NCBI RefSeq assembly: GCF_016741855.1
Contig: NZ_JAERRH010000010.1
Coordinates: 240,303-304,302 of the forward strand
Origin: Streptomyces musisoli
GTDB lineage: Bacteria; Actinomycetota; Actinomycetes; Streptomycetales; Streptomycetaceae
Reading direction: 5' to 3'
Length of the DNA: 64,000 bases
Both the position numbers and the translations under genes were made by a program. The notes under the pieces are model-generated. The model ran no database searches. It had not been told where the DNA came from and saw nothing but the letters and a program-made list of their open reading frames with translations. Shown here one piece after another: positions 43,715 through 51,615 of the stretch (its first letter is position 1; each line of letters begins with the position of its first letter).

Positions 43715-44256
43715 CGGGCTACTCCGGTGAGCAGGGTGAGGGCGTCGAACCAGTCGAGGACGCCGAGGGCGCCGAGCAGGGCGGTGACGAGGAGGGCGCG
43801 GGGTACGGCCCGGCCGGTGTGCCGGTCCAGGGCCCAGCTGGCGGCGATCGCGACCGCGGCGATGACGTAGGCGGCACCGATGCTGGCTTCGGTGCGAGCC
43901 TGGTGGAGGGTGTGGGCCCAGATCCCGACGGGGCTGCGGCCGCCTGCCCAGGGCAGGAGGGCGGCGAGGACCGCGGCGAGCATGCGCCAGGTGACAAGCG
44001 CGTCCCAGAGCCGCTCCCACAGGCGCGGGGGCCGCTCCACTTCCAGCTCGACGACGAGCGCCTGGTGGACGTGGCGGACGACGACCTCGGCGGGCGGCGG
44101 GGGCGGCGGTACGGGCGGTGCCGGGGGTGTCATGACGGGCGGCGGCGGCGGGGTCCGCCAGGGCGGGGCCTCGCCGGGTTCCGGGGCCCGGGCGGGCAGC
44201 GGCGCGCCGGCCGGAATGATCCGGGTCGGGGTGATCGGACGGTCGTCCGGAGACAT
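43711..44256 (-). CDS. Proline-rich membrane protein, spread-protein-like
   Basis: A 181-residue protein with about 55 residues of Pro-rich sequence, a charged middle (VHQALVVELEVERPPRLWER) and three membrane helices towards the C-terminus. The start is ATG 44256 with GAGGAC upstream. A proline-rich region followed by membrane helices recalls SpdB-type proteins of AICEs and plasmids, but no signature proves it. Confidence 0.55.
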   Translation of the reverse strand: MSPDDRPITPTRIIPAGAPLPARAPEPGEAPPWRTPPPPPVMTPPAPPVPPPPPPAEVVVRHVHQALVVELEVERPPRLWERLWDALVTWRMLAAVLAALLPWAGGRSPVGIWAHTLHQARTEASIGAAYVIAAVAIAASWALDRHTGRAVPRALLVTALLGALGVLDWFDALTLLTGVAR

Positions 44257-44266
44257 CGAGGAGTCC

Positions 44267-44422
44267 TCAGTGGAGGATGGCGACGCCGAGCGCCGCGAGG
44301 GTGACGATGAAGGCGACGGTCCCGGTGATGCGGGGGACGTCGGAGGGCGCCAGGAGGGCCAGACCGGCGAGCGCGATCAGCGCGCACGCAGCACAGAACA
44401 CGCCGAAGACGGCGGTGAGCAT
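44267..44422 (-). CDS. Two-helix membrane miniprotein
   Basis: A 51-residue protein with two hydrophobic helices (MLTAVFGVFCAACALIALAG; TGTVAFIVTLAALGVAILH). It fills the gap between the DUF2637 gene and the Pro-rich gene, in the same direction and with small spacings. The function is unknown. Confidence 0.6.
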   Translation of the reverse strand: MLTAVFGVFCAACALIALAGLALLAPSDVPRITGTVAFIVTLAALGVAILH

Positions 44423-44429
44423 GCGATGG

Positions 44430-45365
44430 TCAGGCGCCGATGGCGAACGGGGCGGGCGGCAGCTGCGCGAGGTGCGGCTCGTGGGCCTCTACCTCGGTGC
44501 GCAGGGTGCCGCGGATGATGCCGTCGGACGGCGCGACGTATCCGGCGGCGACCAGCGCGTCACGCATGGCCTTCGTGCCCGGCCGGGTCGGCGGGACTGT
44601 GTCATACAGCGGGCGGATGACGGCGCACCGCGGGTCGCTGTACTTGATCGGCACGGGCGCGGGCTGGGGCTCGACGGGCTTGGCCTGGGTGGTGCGCGAC
44701 ACGATCGGCAGGAGGCGGGCGCTGGTCGGGACGGCGGGGGGCCAGGTGCTGACGGGTGCCGTCAGGCGGGCGGCAGGCCTGCGGGCAGCGGGCGCGGTCG
44801 GGCGCGCGGTCGGCGCGGCCGGGATGGCCACTGGCGCGGCGGGAGCGGCCGGGGTGACGGGTGCCGTCACGGTCTTCGTGACGGGTTTCCGGGTGCCGTT
44901 GCTGGGACCCCCGACGGGCTGTTCGCGCAGCAGCCGGTACAGCTGGTTCATCAGCGCGCCGAACGCCAGCAGGGAGGCGACGGGCGGCACGGCGGCTACC
45001 ACGTAGTCGAGTGGCTCGGCGCCCGGGCCGACCCCGGCGATGTTCAGGGCGATGGATCCGCCGGCGCCGAAGATGACCAGGCAGATGGCCCACCAGTCGA
45101 GTCGGCGGGCGAGGGCGGCGCGCAGGATGAGGACTTCGCCGGCGGCGTAGAAGAGGTCGAGGGTTGCGGGCCAGGCCCAGGCGCGGATGGGGTCGCCGCG
45201 GAAGCCGTGGCGGGCGCCGACGTCGTGGAGGTGCTCGTAGGAGAGCCAGAGGGAGACGCCGGTGAGGAGGAAGATCAGGGCCGCGGCGGTGATTGCGAGG
45301 GCGATGACGGCACGCGGGTGGATGGTGCTGGTGGGCGTGGGCGCACTAGGGTGCAGCTCAGCCAT
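44430..45365 (-). CDS. DUF2637 membrane protein
   Basis: A 311-residue protein with four membrane helices in the first half. Its segment AWAWPATLDLFYAAGEVLIL and the preceding SLWLSYEHLHDVGARHG fit the DUF2637 family, which is common on actinomycete plasmids, AICEs and some prophages. The C-terminal half is Pro/Ala-rich with a helical end that looks like a small DNA-binding domain (PLYDTVPPTRPGTKAMRDAL). Role in transfer or phage biology is unknown. Confidence 0.75.
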   Translation of the reverse strand: MAELHPSAPTPTSTIHPRAVIALAITAAALIFLLTGVSLWLSYEHLHDVGARHGFRGDPIRAWAWPATLDLFYAAGEVLILRAALARRLDWWAICLVIFGAGGSIALNIAGVGPGAEPLDYVVAAVPPVASLLAFGALMNQLYRLLREQPVGGPSNGTRKPVTKTVTAPVTPAAPAAPVAIPAAPTARPTAPAARRPAARLTAPVSTWPPAVPTSARLLPIVSRTTQAKPVEPQPAPVPIKYSDPRCAVIRPLYDTVPPTRPGTKAMRDALVAAGYVAPSDGIIRGTLRTEVEAHEPHLAQLPPAPFAIGA

Positions 45366-45624
45366 AGGAGGTCACTCTCCTGTGGTCAGAGCCTCGGCCG
45401 GAGCTGCTATCTCCGCGTCCGGGGCTCGCTTAGTTCTGGAGTGTGACGCCCTACGGGGGGCATCTGCCGTCCATGACGGTACCGCGCTGTGCGCGTGCGG
45501 TTCTACGGGTTCAACGAGCGAGCCGTGGCGGGGGTGTCAACGGCCGTCATGACGGGGCAGTGCCCCTGACTGCTCTCGGCCAGGGGCACTCATGGGATAC
45601 GCCTGCTGCGGACCGCCGCGGTGA
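45366..45624. other. Gap with terminator and palindrome
   Basis: AGTGCCCCTG (45559-45568) pairs with CAGGGGCACT (45581-45590), probably the terminator of the small membrane protein gene to the right. CCGTCATGACGG at 45544-45555 is a perfect palindrome that recurs in the early region. A leftward promoter for the DUF2637 operon should lie in 45366-45543, but none is clear. Confidence 0.5.
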
Positions 45625-45864
45625 CTACAAGCGCTTGGTCCGGCCCGCTGCGCCGCCGGTGATGTCTGTCGGCTGGGGGCTCTCCGGTTCGGTGCGCCGG
45701 ATCCGGACACAGTCGAGGCCGATGACGGCGACGGCGACAGCGAGGGCGAGGGCGGTGTCGTGCTGCTGGTTGAGCAGGTAGAACAGCACGACAGCTATCA
45801 CGGAGACGGCGGGCGTGGGGGGTCGGCCTTCGACTCCCAGGTTTCGCCAGCTGTGTGGTTCCAT
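45625..45864 (-). CDS. Small single-helix membrane protein
   Basis: A 79-residue protein (MEPHSWRNLGVEGRPPTPAV at the start) with one or two hydrophobic segments (VSVIAVVLFYLL and TALALAVAVAVIGLD). AAAGGA lies seven bases before the chosen ATG at 45864; ATG 45870 is an alternative. It is followed by a strong terminator. The function is unknown. Confidence 0.55.
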   Translation of the reverse strand: MEPHSWRNLGVEGRPPTPAVSVIAVVLFYLLNQQHDTALALAVAVAVIGLDCVRIRRTEPESPQPTDITGGAAGRTKRL

Positions 45865-46238
45865 GGGCATGTCCTTTCGGATCGCTTCCAGGCATTTCGA
45901 CGCAGGACACTTACGGGAGTCGCCCTGGCCGGCGGCTCCCGTTTCTGCGCGTGGGTGTGCGGCCTGCGGTGACGCCCCCTTGTGGGTTACGGGCCGACTG
46001 CCACACTGAAAACGGTAGGCGATGGCACTTGGCCTGGACGCCGTCACGATTGTGATCAGCCAAACCGCGCAACTCCGTTCACTGGCTGCAAGGTTCGTGG
46101 GTGCAGGATTTCTCTATACCCCACTCTTTTAACGCTGACCTGCGGTTTTATGACTCAGCGGCGTGGATCAAGGGATGGAAGATCATCATCCGGTTTGAGG
46201 ATGGCTGGAACTGGCCGGTCGAGCCTAGAATCGAACGC

Positions 46239-46616
46239 ATGACCGATAGCGTGCCGTCTCGGCTTGACCTGCTGCGTTTCGCACGCCGGGTCGTCGAGCA
46301 GCAGACGGTGGCAGCCCTCGACGGATGGATCGCCGAGAAAGAGTGCCGCGAGACGGAGCGGCAGCGGGGCGAGAGCGCGCGGTCGCCGGCCCCGGACTGG
46401 CTCATCCAGCACGGGCTGAACCGGATGTGCCGCTTGATGCCGTCGAGGGTGTCACCCAGCGTCGTCCGGTCAGCTCGGCTTGGCCGTGGAGAGGAGGACG
46501 GTTGCGGCGGCCCATGTCCGACGGGGATCGCGGCTCGCGCTCGGCGGCTGGAACACGGCCGTGGTGCGCGGACCGCGGTCATGGATCACCTTGGCGGCTT
46601 ATCCGGACGGCATTGA
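46239..46616 (+). pseudogene. DUF6233-like gene with an altered C-terminus
   Basis: The N-terminal half starts MTDSVPSRLDLLRFARRVVE and continues through APDWLIQHGLNR, which fits a Streptomyces family of small proteins (DUF6233-like) that normally end in a Cys/His motif (CxHCR). After residue 75 the sequence (RMCRLMPSRVSPSVVRSARL) no longer resembles the family. It is the only rightward gene in this part, so it is probably a decayed insertion. Confidence 0.5.
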
Positions 46617-46691
46617 CGGGCTGGAGATGGCTGGGGGTGGCCCCGGCCCCGATGCTGCGCGTTCACCCGTAGCACCGGGGCGAGGAGTGGA

Positions 46692-46907
46692 TCAGCGGTG
46701 GTGATGCCACCAGTACGCGGCGATGGTCGCCACGCCGCTCAGGCTGGCCTTGATCCCCATCCGGAGCATCTCGTCGGCAGTCGAGTTCATCAGCCGGCGG
46801 AAGTGCCGACGTGCCGACTGCTCCCGCAGCCGAGTGCTGACACCCTCGCGCTGCTGAGCACCTCGCTTCCACAGCTTGGTACGTATTCGGTCGCGCTGCT
46901 TGGCCAT
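46692..46907 (-). CDS. Small basic protein with C-terminal membrane helix
   Basis: A possible 71-residue protein, MAKQRDRIRTKLWKRGAQQR at the N-terminus, with a hydrophobic segment MGIKASLSGVATIAAYWW near the C-terminus. The ribosome binding site is weak. The family is unknown. It lies in a decayed stretch, so confidence is low. Confidence 0.4.
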   Translation of the reverse strand: MAKQRDRIRTKLWKRGAQQREGVSTRLREQSARRHFRRLMNSTADEMLRMGIKASLSGVATIAAYWWHHHR

Positions 46908-47345
46908 GCGGGTGATCCGTGAGGTGGGGCCCTGTCGGACCGGGCGCCTACACTTCCTGTTACCGGGAATGGCGGCCTCCTTCGGGTCGGTGTTCCTGTC
47001 GGTATTGGTGGCCTCCTGTTGCGAGCAGGGGGCCACCGCCGTTTCCGGCAGGGCCCGTTGGCCGTGGGACCAGTTTGACGCACCGCACTGACAGCTGACG
47101 GCCCGTGAGGTAAAGGCGCGGCGTGCTGCGGCATGCCGCACGGCCCGGAAATGCGTGCGTGTTGGACATAGGGAACCGGGGTGGAAGGTAAAGACTTCCT
47201 GTGTAGACCTCGTACGTGACGCGGTTGACCATGTCCAAGGTGAATCTCGTCGAGGATCGGCATGGGCATGTCTTCCATCTGCCTGCGGCGGTGCTGGGTG
47301 ACCTCTCACCGGCCCCGGATCAGTCCGGCCAGCAGCGCAGTCGTA

Positions 47346-47367
47346 CGACGTTTCACGTGAAACGTCG
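47346..47367. other. parS: parS-like 22-bp palindrome
   Basis: The 14-bp core GTTTCACGTGAAAC (47350-47363) is the Streptomyces parS consensus bound by ParB. The symmetry extends to a perfect 22 bp. Chromosomal parS sites cluster around oriC in Streptomyces, and this one is about 47 kb from the origin. It lies inside what otherwise looks like prophage DNA. Confidence 0.85.
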
Positions 47368-47400
47368 AAGACTGCGGGGCGTTCGACAGTCAGTCGAAGT

Positions 47401-47574
47401 TCAGGTCCTCCCCGCGGCTGAGGATGTGCCGAAGTTGCCGCTCACGGGGAGGACGATGTCCTTGTAGTCGACGTCCGCGATGTTCTTGACGCGCTTGGCC
47501 GGCTCGGTGAACGCGTACATCTCGCCGTAGTACTCGGCGTCCACCTCACGGTGCGACTTGTAGAGACGGCCCTT
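47401..47574 (-). pseudogene. C-terminal fragment of an unidentified protein
   Basis: About 58 codons encode RLYKSHREVDAEYYGEMYAF and KRVKNIADVDYKDIVLPVSG before a stop. Composition and codon use look like genuine coding sequence, but there is no start nearby and nothing upstream in frame fits. I do not recognise the parent protein. It adjoins the dnaN-like fragment, suggesting a patchwork of truncated genes. Confidence 0.4.
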
Positions 47575-47690
47575 GTGGCGCTGTGCTGGTGAGCGTCGGG
47601 TGCCACATATGTCCGTCAGCCACATCGGACCGCATCGGCCACGGTGGCGTCACGATGAATCTGCCAGCAACTTGCGGGCGGAGTGCTCCG

Positions 47691-47788
47691 GCGGTCGGTG
47701 GAGTTCAGCGTGACCGTGACGTCCCCGATCTCGATGCGCACTCCGGTGAGCACTCGAAGCGTGGCGTCACGGTGCACAGCGATCGTCG
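47691..47788 (-). pseudogene. Fragment of a DNA polymerase III beta (dnaN) gene
   Basis: The minus strand encodes DATLRVLTGVRIEIGDVTVT followed by LNSTDR, which lines up with DDTLPVLTGVRIEIEGDTVT and LASTDR of the intact DnaN at 472-1602. Only about 32 codons match and no start or end of a clamp gene is present. A flanking duplication of GCGTGGCGTCACG-like sequence (near 47642 and 47759) suggests a small rearrangement. Confidence 0.6.
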
Positions 47789-47815
47789 TCTGTGGCGGGC
47801 GGGTGGCCTGGCCAT

Positions 47816-48046
47816 CTACTCGGTGGTGCCCTTGCGGATGAAGGTGGCGATCGCCATGCCGACCATGAATGCTCCGACAGCCGCGCTGCAACCGGTGACC
47901 GTCGCTGCGTACAGCGTCTGGTGGCCGACGAAGCTGCCGTAGAGGCCGGCGATGAAGCCGAAGTCCCCCGCGCCGAGCGCCATCGACGTGACGAGCGTCG
48001 CGTTGGTTACGTACTGCCTCTGGGGCGCGGCCTGTGTACCGTCCAT
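47816..48046 (-). CDS. Small membrane protein
   Basis: A 76-residue protein with two likely membrane helices (LVTSMALGAGDFGFIAGLYG and TVTGCSAAVGAFMVGMAIAT). AGGA lies before ATG 48046, supporting translation. The function is unknown. It is transcribed leftwards after the hairpin at 48085-48126. Confidence 0.55.
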   Translation of the reverse strand: MDGTQAAPQRQYVTNATLVTSMALGAGDFGFIAGLYGSFVGHQTLYAATVTGCSAAVGAFMVGMAIATFIRKGTTE

Positions 48047-48084
48047 TCTGGGTCCTGTTCTGTAGCAGGGACGTGTGGGCCCAC

Positions 48085-48126
48085 AGGACCCGTCGGTGAG
48101 CTGTGGAAGGTGCGCCGACGGGTCCT
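48085..48126 (-). terminator. Hairpin upstream of the small membrane protein gene
   Basis: AGGACCCGTCGG (48085-48096) pairs perfectly with CCGACGGGTCCT (48115-48126). It probably ends transcription of the early operon coming from the right. The palindrome TGTGGGCCCACA is adjacent at 48074-48085. Confidence 0.6.
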
Positions 48127-48415
48127 TGCGGTTGAGTTGAATGGTGGAGTGTGTCCCCGCTGGAACTCCAACTTTGTCCGCTGTTTGTGATGTCTTTCAC
48201 CACTCTGCGCAACGCGGGCACTTGGTACTAACCGGGCAACCGGTTCGACATGCCCTCAGGATCCCAACGGAAGCCCCAGGTCAGGATGTTGACACTCCAC
48301 GACATCGGATCTTGCTGAAGGCAGGTGCAGTGGGAGCCCGTTCAGCAGAACGATCAACGATCGGGGTGACGATTGCGACGGAGATATGTCCATCTCGCAA
48401 CCGCGGCGTGTGTCG
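48127..48415. other. Gene-free stretch left of the early operon
   Basis: These 289 bases have lower GC than the neighbours and no convincing gene. Short features such as AACCGGGCAACCGGTT (48226-48245 region) and AACGATCAACGATC are present. It may be a spacer between the early operon and the decayed island. Confidence 0.35.
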
Positions 48416-49105
48416 TCACGCAGCATCACTGGGCACCTCGGTCCAGGTACGACCGCAGTCCTCGCACAGCACCTTCGGCGGCGCGCCATCCCCGCCCTCG
48501 ACGACCAGCTGCCCGCCGCACGGCATCGGGCACGGGTGCGGCACCGTCTCCCGTCGACGGGCGTCACCCAGCGTCTTCCGGAGCAACTCGACCCCGGACG
48601 CGGCGACCTCGGCGACGGCCTGGCGCTCGCCCTCGTCGAGTCGCCGGAACGGCCCGGGTGCGTCCCGAAGTCGGAGGGCGAGCCACTCGGCGGCGTCCGG
48701 GGCGGTGCGCGGCCCGGCGTATTTCCAGCGGCGCGGGTCGGCGGCGTCCTTCGCGGCCAGGAGGACCGCAGCTCGGTGGGTGTCGTCGCTCCAGCCGTGC
48801 CCGGTGGGCGCCTTGAAGGCCGGCCGCTGGACCCGGGACGCCAGCCAGTCCGCGGCGGTGATCAGGCCGGTCTCGATGGTCGTCATGACGTCCAGGACGT
48901 CGATGTCGACGGGGGTCGGTCGGGGGCCGGGGGCGTCCGGGGCGGTGTCGGCGCGTTCGGCGGCCTGGTCGGCGCGCTCCTCGTCGGTCATGAGGCGGGT
49001 GATGCCCATGGCGGGGGGCCAGGTGCTGGTGGGGCGGGTGCCGGCGCGCTCTTGGAGGGTGGTCCAGCGTTCGGTGATGGTGTCGAGGTCGTCGGCTGCG
49101 GTCAC
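48416..49105 (-). CDS. Hypothetical early protein with C-terminal zinc ribbon
   Basis: A 229-residue protein. The C-terminus shows CPMPCGGQLVVEGGD followed by LCEDCGRTW, a four-cysteine zinc ribbon. The middle contains helical segments (VMTTIETGLITAADWLASRV). I chose GTG 49105 with AGGAG upstream. Proteins of this build occur in Streptomyces phage early regions, with unknown function. Confidence 0.65.
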   Translation of the reverse strand: MTAADDLDTITERWTTLQERAGTRPTSTWPPAMGITRLMTDEERADQAAERADTAPDAPGPRPTPVDIDVLDVMTTIETGLITAADWLASRVQRPAFKAPTGHGWSDDTHRAAVLLAAKDAADPRRWKYAGPRTAPDAAEWLALRLRDAPGPFRRLDEGERQAVAEVAASGVELLRKTLGDARRRETVPHPCPMPCGGQLVVEGGDGAPPKVLCEDCGRTWTEVPSDAA

Positions 49106-49152
49106 GGTGCTGCTCCTGTGTCTGGCGTGGGCGGTACGGTGATCACTGCCTG

Positions 49153-49190
49153 GGGGTGCGTCCGGCCTGGGGAGGTTGGGGACGCACCCC
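49153..49190 (-). terminator. 11-bp inverted repeat after the exonuclease gene
   Basis: GGGGTGCGTCC (49153-49163) pairs perfectly with GGACGCACCCC (49180-49190). It lies between the exonuclease gene and the zinc-ribbon gene and could terminate or attenuate the early transcript. Confidence 0.5.
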
Positions 49191-49196
49191 TCCGTG

Positions 49197-49248
49197 CTAG
49201 GTAAAGGGCTAGTCATGGCGCTAGAGGGCGTGCTGCGTAGCGCGCTAG
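49197..49248. promoter_or_regulatory. CTAG cluster with 12-bp periodicity
   Basis: CTAG, a rare tetranucleotide in Streptomyces, occurs at 49197, 49209, 49221 and 49245, that is at steps of 12, 12 and 24. The flanking bases are usually G on the left (GCTAG). The cluster lies in a gene-free 115-base gap. It may be a protein-binding array. Confidence 0.5.
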
Positions 49249-49331
49249 ACGTCGCGCCATAGGCCGGGCTTGCTGCACTGGTTCAACGGTTCAGGCTGGT
49301 CAGCGTGTGCACTGTGCCCGGCGACGACCCG

Positions 49332-50114
49332 TCATGACGGGCCGTTGAGGGCCGTGCGCAGCTCGGTCGCGGCGCTGCCGTAAGCGCGGAGGACCGCCCA
49401 CTGCGTGGCGAGCTTCCGGGCCCGGGCGATCGACGCCGTGGCCGCCCGCAGTTCGCGGCGAGCGTCCTCCAGCTCGATGGCGACACGCGCGTACTCGCCG
49501 ATGGCGTGGCGTGCCCGGTCCTCGGGGGTGAGGGCGAACGGCTGGGGCAGCATCACGGCGTCGTACACCGCTCGGGCCCAGCGGGCGTCTCCGAGCGCGG
49601 TGTGCGCCGTCTCCTCGTTCGGGGGCTCGACCCCGACGGCGTGTGACAGCTTCCGGGAGGACCACGGAAGCGGGCCGGCCACCTCGACCCCGACCTTCAT
49701 GGCGGCGAGCTGGACGATGTCGTACGGCCGGTAGTGCCATCGGGCGGAGCCGGGGCCCAGGAGCTTGCGGAGGAACCGGTCGTCGAAGCCGGGGTTGCTG
49801 CCGACGAGGACGGCGCCGGACAGCATGCTGGCGATGGCCTCGATGGCGCTGCTGCGGCTGCACGGGAGGACCGGGCCGGGGCCGGTGAACGCGGCGCCCC
49901 AGCTGGGGTCTACGAGGTGGCGTTCGCGGTACCGGCCGATGCGGAGTGCCTCGGGGTCGGCGGCGGCCTGGTCGATGGTGAACTGCCAGACGTACTCGGT
50001 GTCGGTGGTCCGGCCGGCGTTCTGCTGGCGGAGGATGACGGCGACCTCCCAGGCTTCGCCGATCTCGGCCTCGAGGTGGGTGGTCTCGCAGTCCACGAAG
50101 GCGATGGTGGTCAC
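49332..50114 (-). CDS. DnaQ-like 3'-5' exonuclease
   Basis: A 260-residue DEDDh-type exonuclease. Motif I is AFVDCETTHLE with Asp and Glu near residue 7, motif II is VLVGSNPGFDDRFL near residue 100, and motif III is EETAHTALGDARWA with His and Asp near residue 170. It would trim or proofread DNA ends during phage replication or recombination. GTG 50114 has GGAG five bases upstream and overlaps the upstream stop by GTGA. Confidence 0.85.
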   Translation of the reverse strand: MTTIAFVDCETTHLEAEIGEAWEVAVILRQQNAGRTTDTEYVWQFTIDQAAADPEALRIGRYRERHLVDPSWGAAFTGPGPVLPCSRSSAIEAIASMLSGAVLVGSNPGFDDRFLRKLLGPGSARWHYRPYDIVQLAAMKVGVEVAGPLPWSSRKLSHAVGVEPPNEETAHTALGDARWARAVYDAVMLPQPFALTPEDRARHAIGEYARVAIELEDARRELRAATASIARARKLATQWAVLRAYGSAATELRTALNGPS

Positions 50115-50278
50115 GGGCGCTCCAGGGATCGGGGTGCGTGCGCCTGGCGGGCGGCGCGGCTGCGGCAGAAGGTGGTGTGCAGGCAGAGCACGCCGGCGGC
50201 GGCGAACGAGACCAGGCCCAGGGCGAGGCAGGCAAGGCCGGCCAGGACCAGAAGGCCGGGCAGCGACGGGACGGGCAT
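50111..50278 (-). CDS. Membrane miniprotein
   Basis: A 55-residue protein with one long hydrophobic stretch (LPGLLVLAGLACLALGLVSF and AAAGVLCLHTTF) and a basic tail. It is fitted between two genes by TGATG and GTGA overlaps, which supports translation. The function is unknown. Confidence 0.6.
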   Translation of the reverse strand: MPVPSLPGLLVLAGLACLALGLVSFAAAGVLCLHTTFCRSRAARQAHAPRSLERP

Positions 50279-50850
50279 CAGCCGCGCACCTCGCCAATGA
50301 CGCCCGTCGACGGCCCGTCACTGGCGACGGTTGTCAGTGCCAGCAGCCGGACGTGACCGCGGATCCGCTCGTACTTCTGGCCCGTCTCGTGGCCGTCCCA
50401 CTGCGCGCGCAGGTCGGCCGGGTCGACGACGGTCACGTGCCGGAACAGCTCGACGTCGTCCGGGTGGATGTGCCAGGACATCTGCCAGCCGCCGGCCACG
50501 AGGTACAGCAGTTGCCAGCCGTCCTCTCCGTCGATGTCGGCGGCCGGGGTGATCACGGTCGTGGCGGGATGCAGTGCGGCGAGCCAGGCGAGCAGCTGCG
50601 CCCGCTCCCGGTACGCGGCGTCGCGCTCCCGGGCGTACGAGTCGGCGCGGTCCTTCCAACGTGCAGCCTCGGAGCGAGCCGCGGTGAGGTACCGGGTGAG
50701 GCGCAGCACGAGGTCGGGCCGGGGAGGCACCGGCCGAGGAGATGCCGACGGGGCGGCCGGGGCCGGGCGGCGGCGGAACAGGCGCGCGAACCGGGTACGA
50801 ACCGGTTCCGGTTCCTGGTTCCCGATGGGGCGTTTGGGTGTCGTGGACAT
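50278..50850 (-). CDS. Hypothetical phage early protein
   Basis: A 190-residue protein with a basic N-terminus, a coiled middle (EAARWKDRADSYARERDAAY) and a conserved-looking C-terminal region (WQMSWHIHPDDVELFRHVTV; RAQWDGHETGQKYERIRGHV). The latter occurs in small Streptomyces phage proteins of unknown function. The C-terminal codons contain the TGACGCCCGTCGAC motif shared with other early genes. Confidence 0.65.
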   Translation of the reverse strand: MSTTPKRPIGNQEPEPVRTRFARLFRRRPAPAAPSASPRPVPPRPDLVLRLTRYLTAARSEAARWKDRADSYARERDAAYRERAQLLAWLAALHPATTVITPAADIDGEDGWQLLYLVAGGWQMSWHIHPDDVELFRHVTVVDPADLRAQWDGHETGQKYERIRGHVRLLALTTVASDGPSTGVIGEVRG

Positions 50851-50912
50851 GGTTGCTCCGGTGTGGTGGCCGGGGCGGGTCCCTGCGTGGGGTCCCTGTC
50901 CGCGTGGGCGGG

Positions 50913-51110
50913 TCAGTTGCCGAGGGCGGTTCGGCCGGTGGCGGGCGGGGGTAGCTGGTCGAGGGCGTCGCCGATGTCGTGTGCGAGTTCGCGCCAGCGT
51001 GCGGCCTGGGCGGGTGCGTGCTGGTCTCGGGTGTCGGCGGCGACGAGGAGGGCTTCGACGAGTTCGCCGGCGTCGTCGGTGCCGCCGGGGAGGCGGAGGA
51101 GGGCGGCCAT
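50913..51110 (-). CDS. Small hypothetical protein downstream of ssb
   Basis: A 65-residue acidic helical protein (MAALLRLPGGTDDAGELVEA at the start). TAATG couples its start to the ssb stop. The function is unknown. Confidence 0.55.
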   Translation of the reverse strand: MAALLRLPGGTDDAGELVEALLVAADTRDQHAPAQAARWRELAHDIGDALDQLPPPATGRTALGN

Positions 51111-51613
51111 TAGAACGGCGGCTCGTTGCTGTAGCCGTTGGCCTGGTCGACGGCCCAGGGGTCGTCCTGCGGCGGGCTGCTCGGCCGGGAGCGCTGCGCC
51201 TGGCCCTGCTGGGGCCGTGCGGTGTGCTGTCCGCCGTGCTGGCCGTTCTGCTGGCTCGCAGCGTCCTTCGAGACCTGCGCGACGGCGTAGGCCAGGTTGG
51301 GTGCGATGGAGCGGATGAGCAGGGCTGGCCGCTCGTGCTTGACGCCGTCCTTCTCCCAGCATTCGGTGCGGATCTCGCCGGTGACGATGACTTCCATGCC
51401 CTTGGCGAGGGTCTCAGCGACGTTCTCGGCGAGGCGTTCCCAGGCGGTGCCGCGGATGTAGAAGACGTCGCCGTCCTCCCACTGGTTCGTCTGCTTGTTC
51501 AGCCGTCGGGAATTGAAAGCAAGGCTGACGCTGGCGACAGCCTTCTGGGACTGTGTGAAGCGGAGTTCGGGGTCGGCGGTGAGTCGGCCGACGCCGGTCA
51601 TGGTGGGCAGCAA
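51110..51613 (-). CDS. ssb: Single-stranded DNA-binding protein
   Basis: A 167-residue SSB with an N-terminal OB fold (GVGRLTADPELRFTQSQKAV, DVFYIRGTAWERLAENVAET) and a disordered Gln/Gly-rich tail ending in NEPPF, the acidic-hydrophobic tip used to recruit partners. I favour the TTG at 51613 because GGAG lies eight bases before it; ATG 51601 lacks a nearby site. It coats single strands during phage replication and annealing. Confidence 0.9.
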   Translation of the reverse strand: MLPTMTGVGRLTADPELRFTQSQKAVASVSLAFNSRRLNKQTNQWEDGDVFYIRGTAWERLAENVAETLAKGMEVIVTGEIRTECWEKDGVKHERPALLIRSIAPNLAYAVAQVSKDAASQQNGQHGGQHTARPQQGQAQRSRPSSPPQDDPWAVDQANGYSNEPPF

Positions 51614-51615
51614 GG

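Noticed and set aside
47216..47467. Small plus-strand gene covering the parS-like palindrome.
   Set aside because: No ribosome binding site and no recognisable sequence; the reading frame includes the palindrome by chance.
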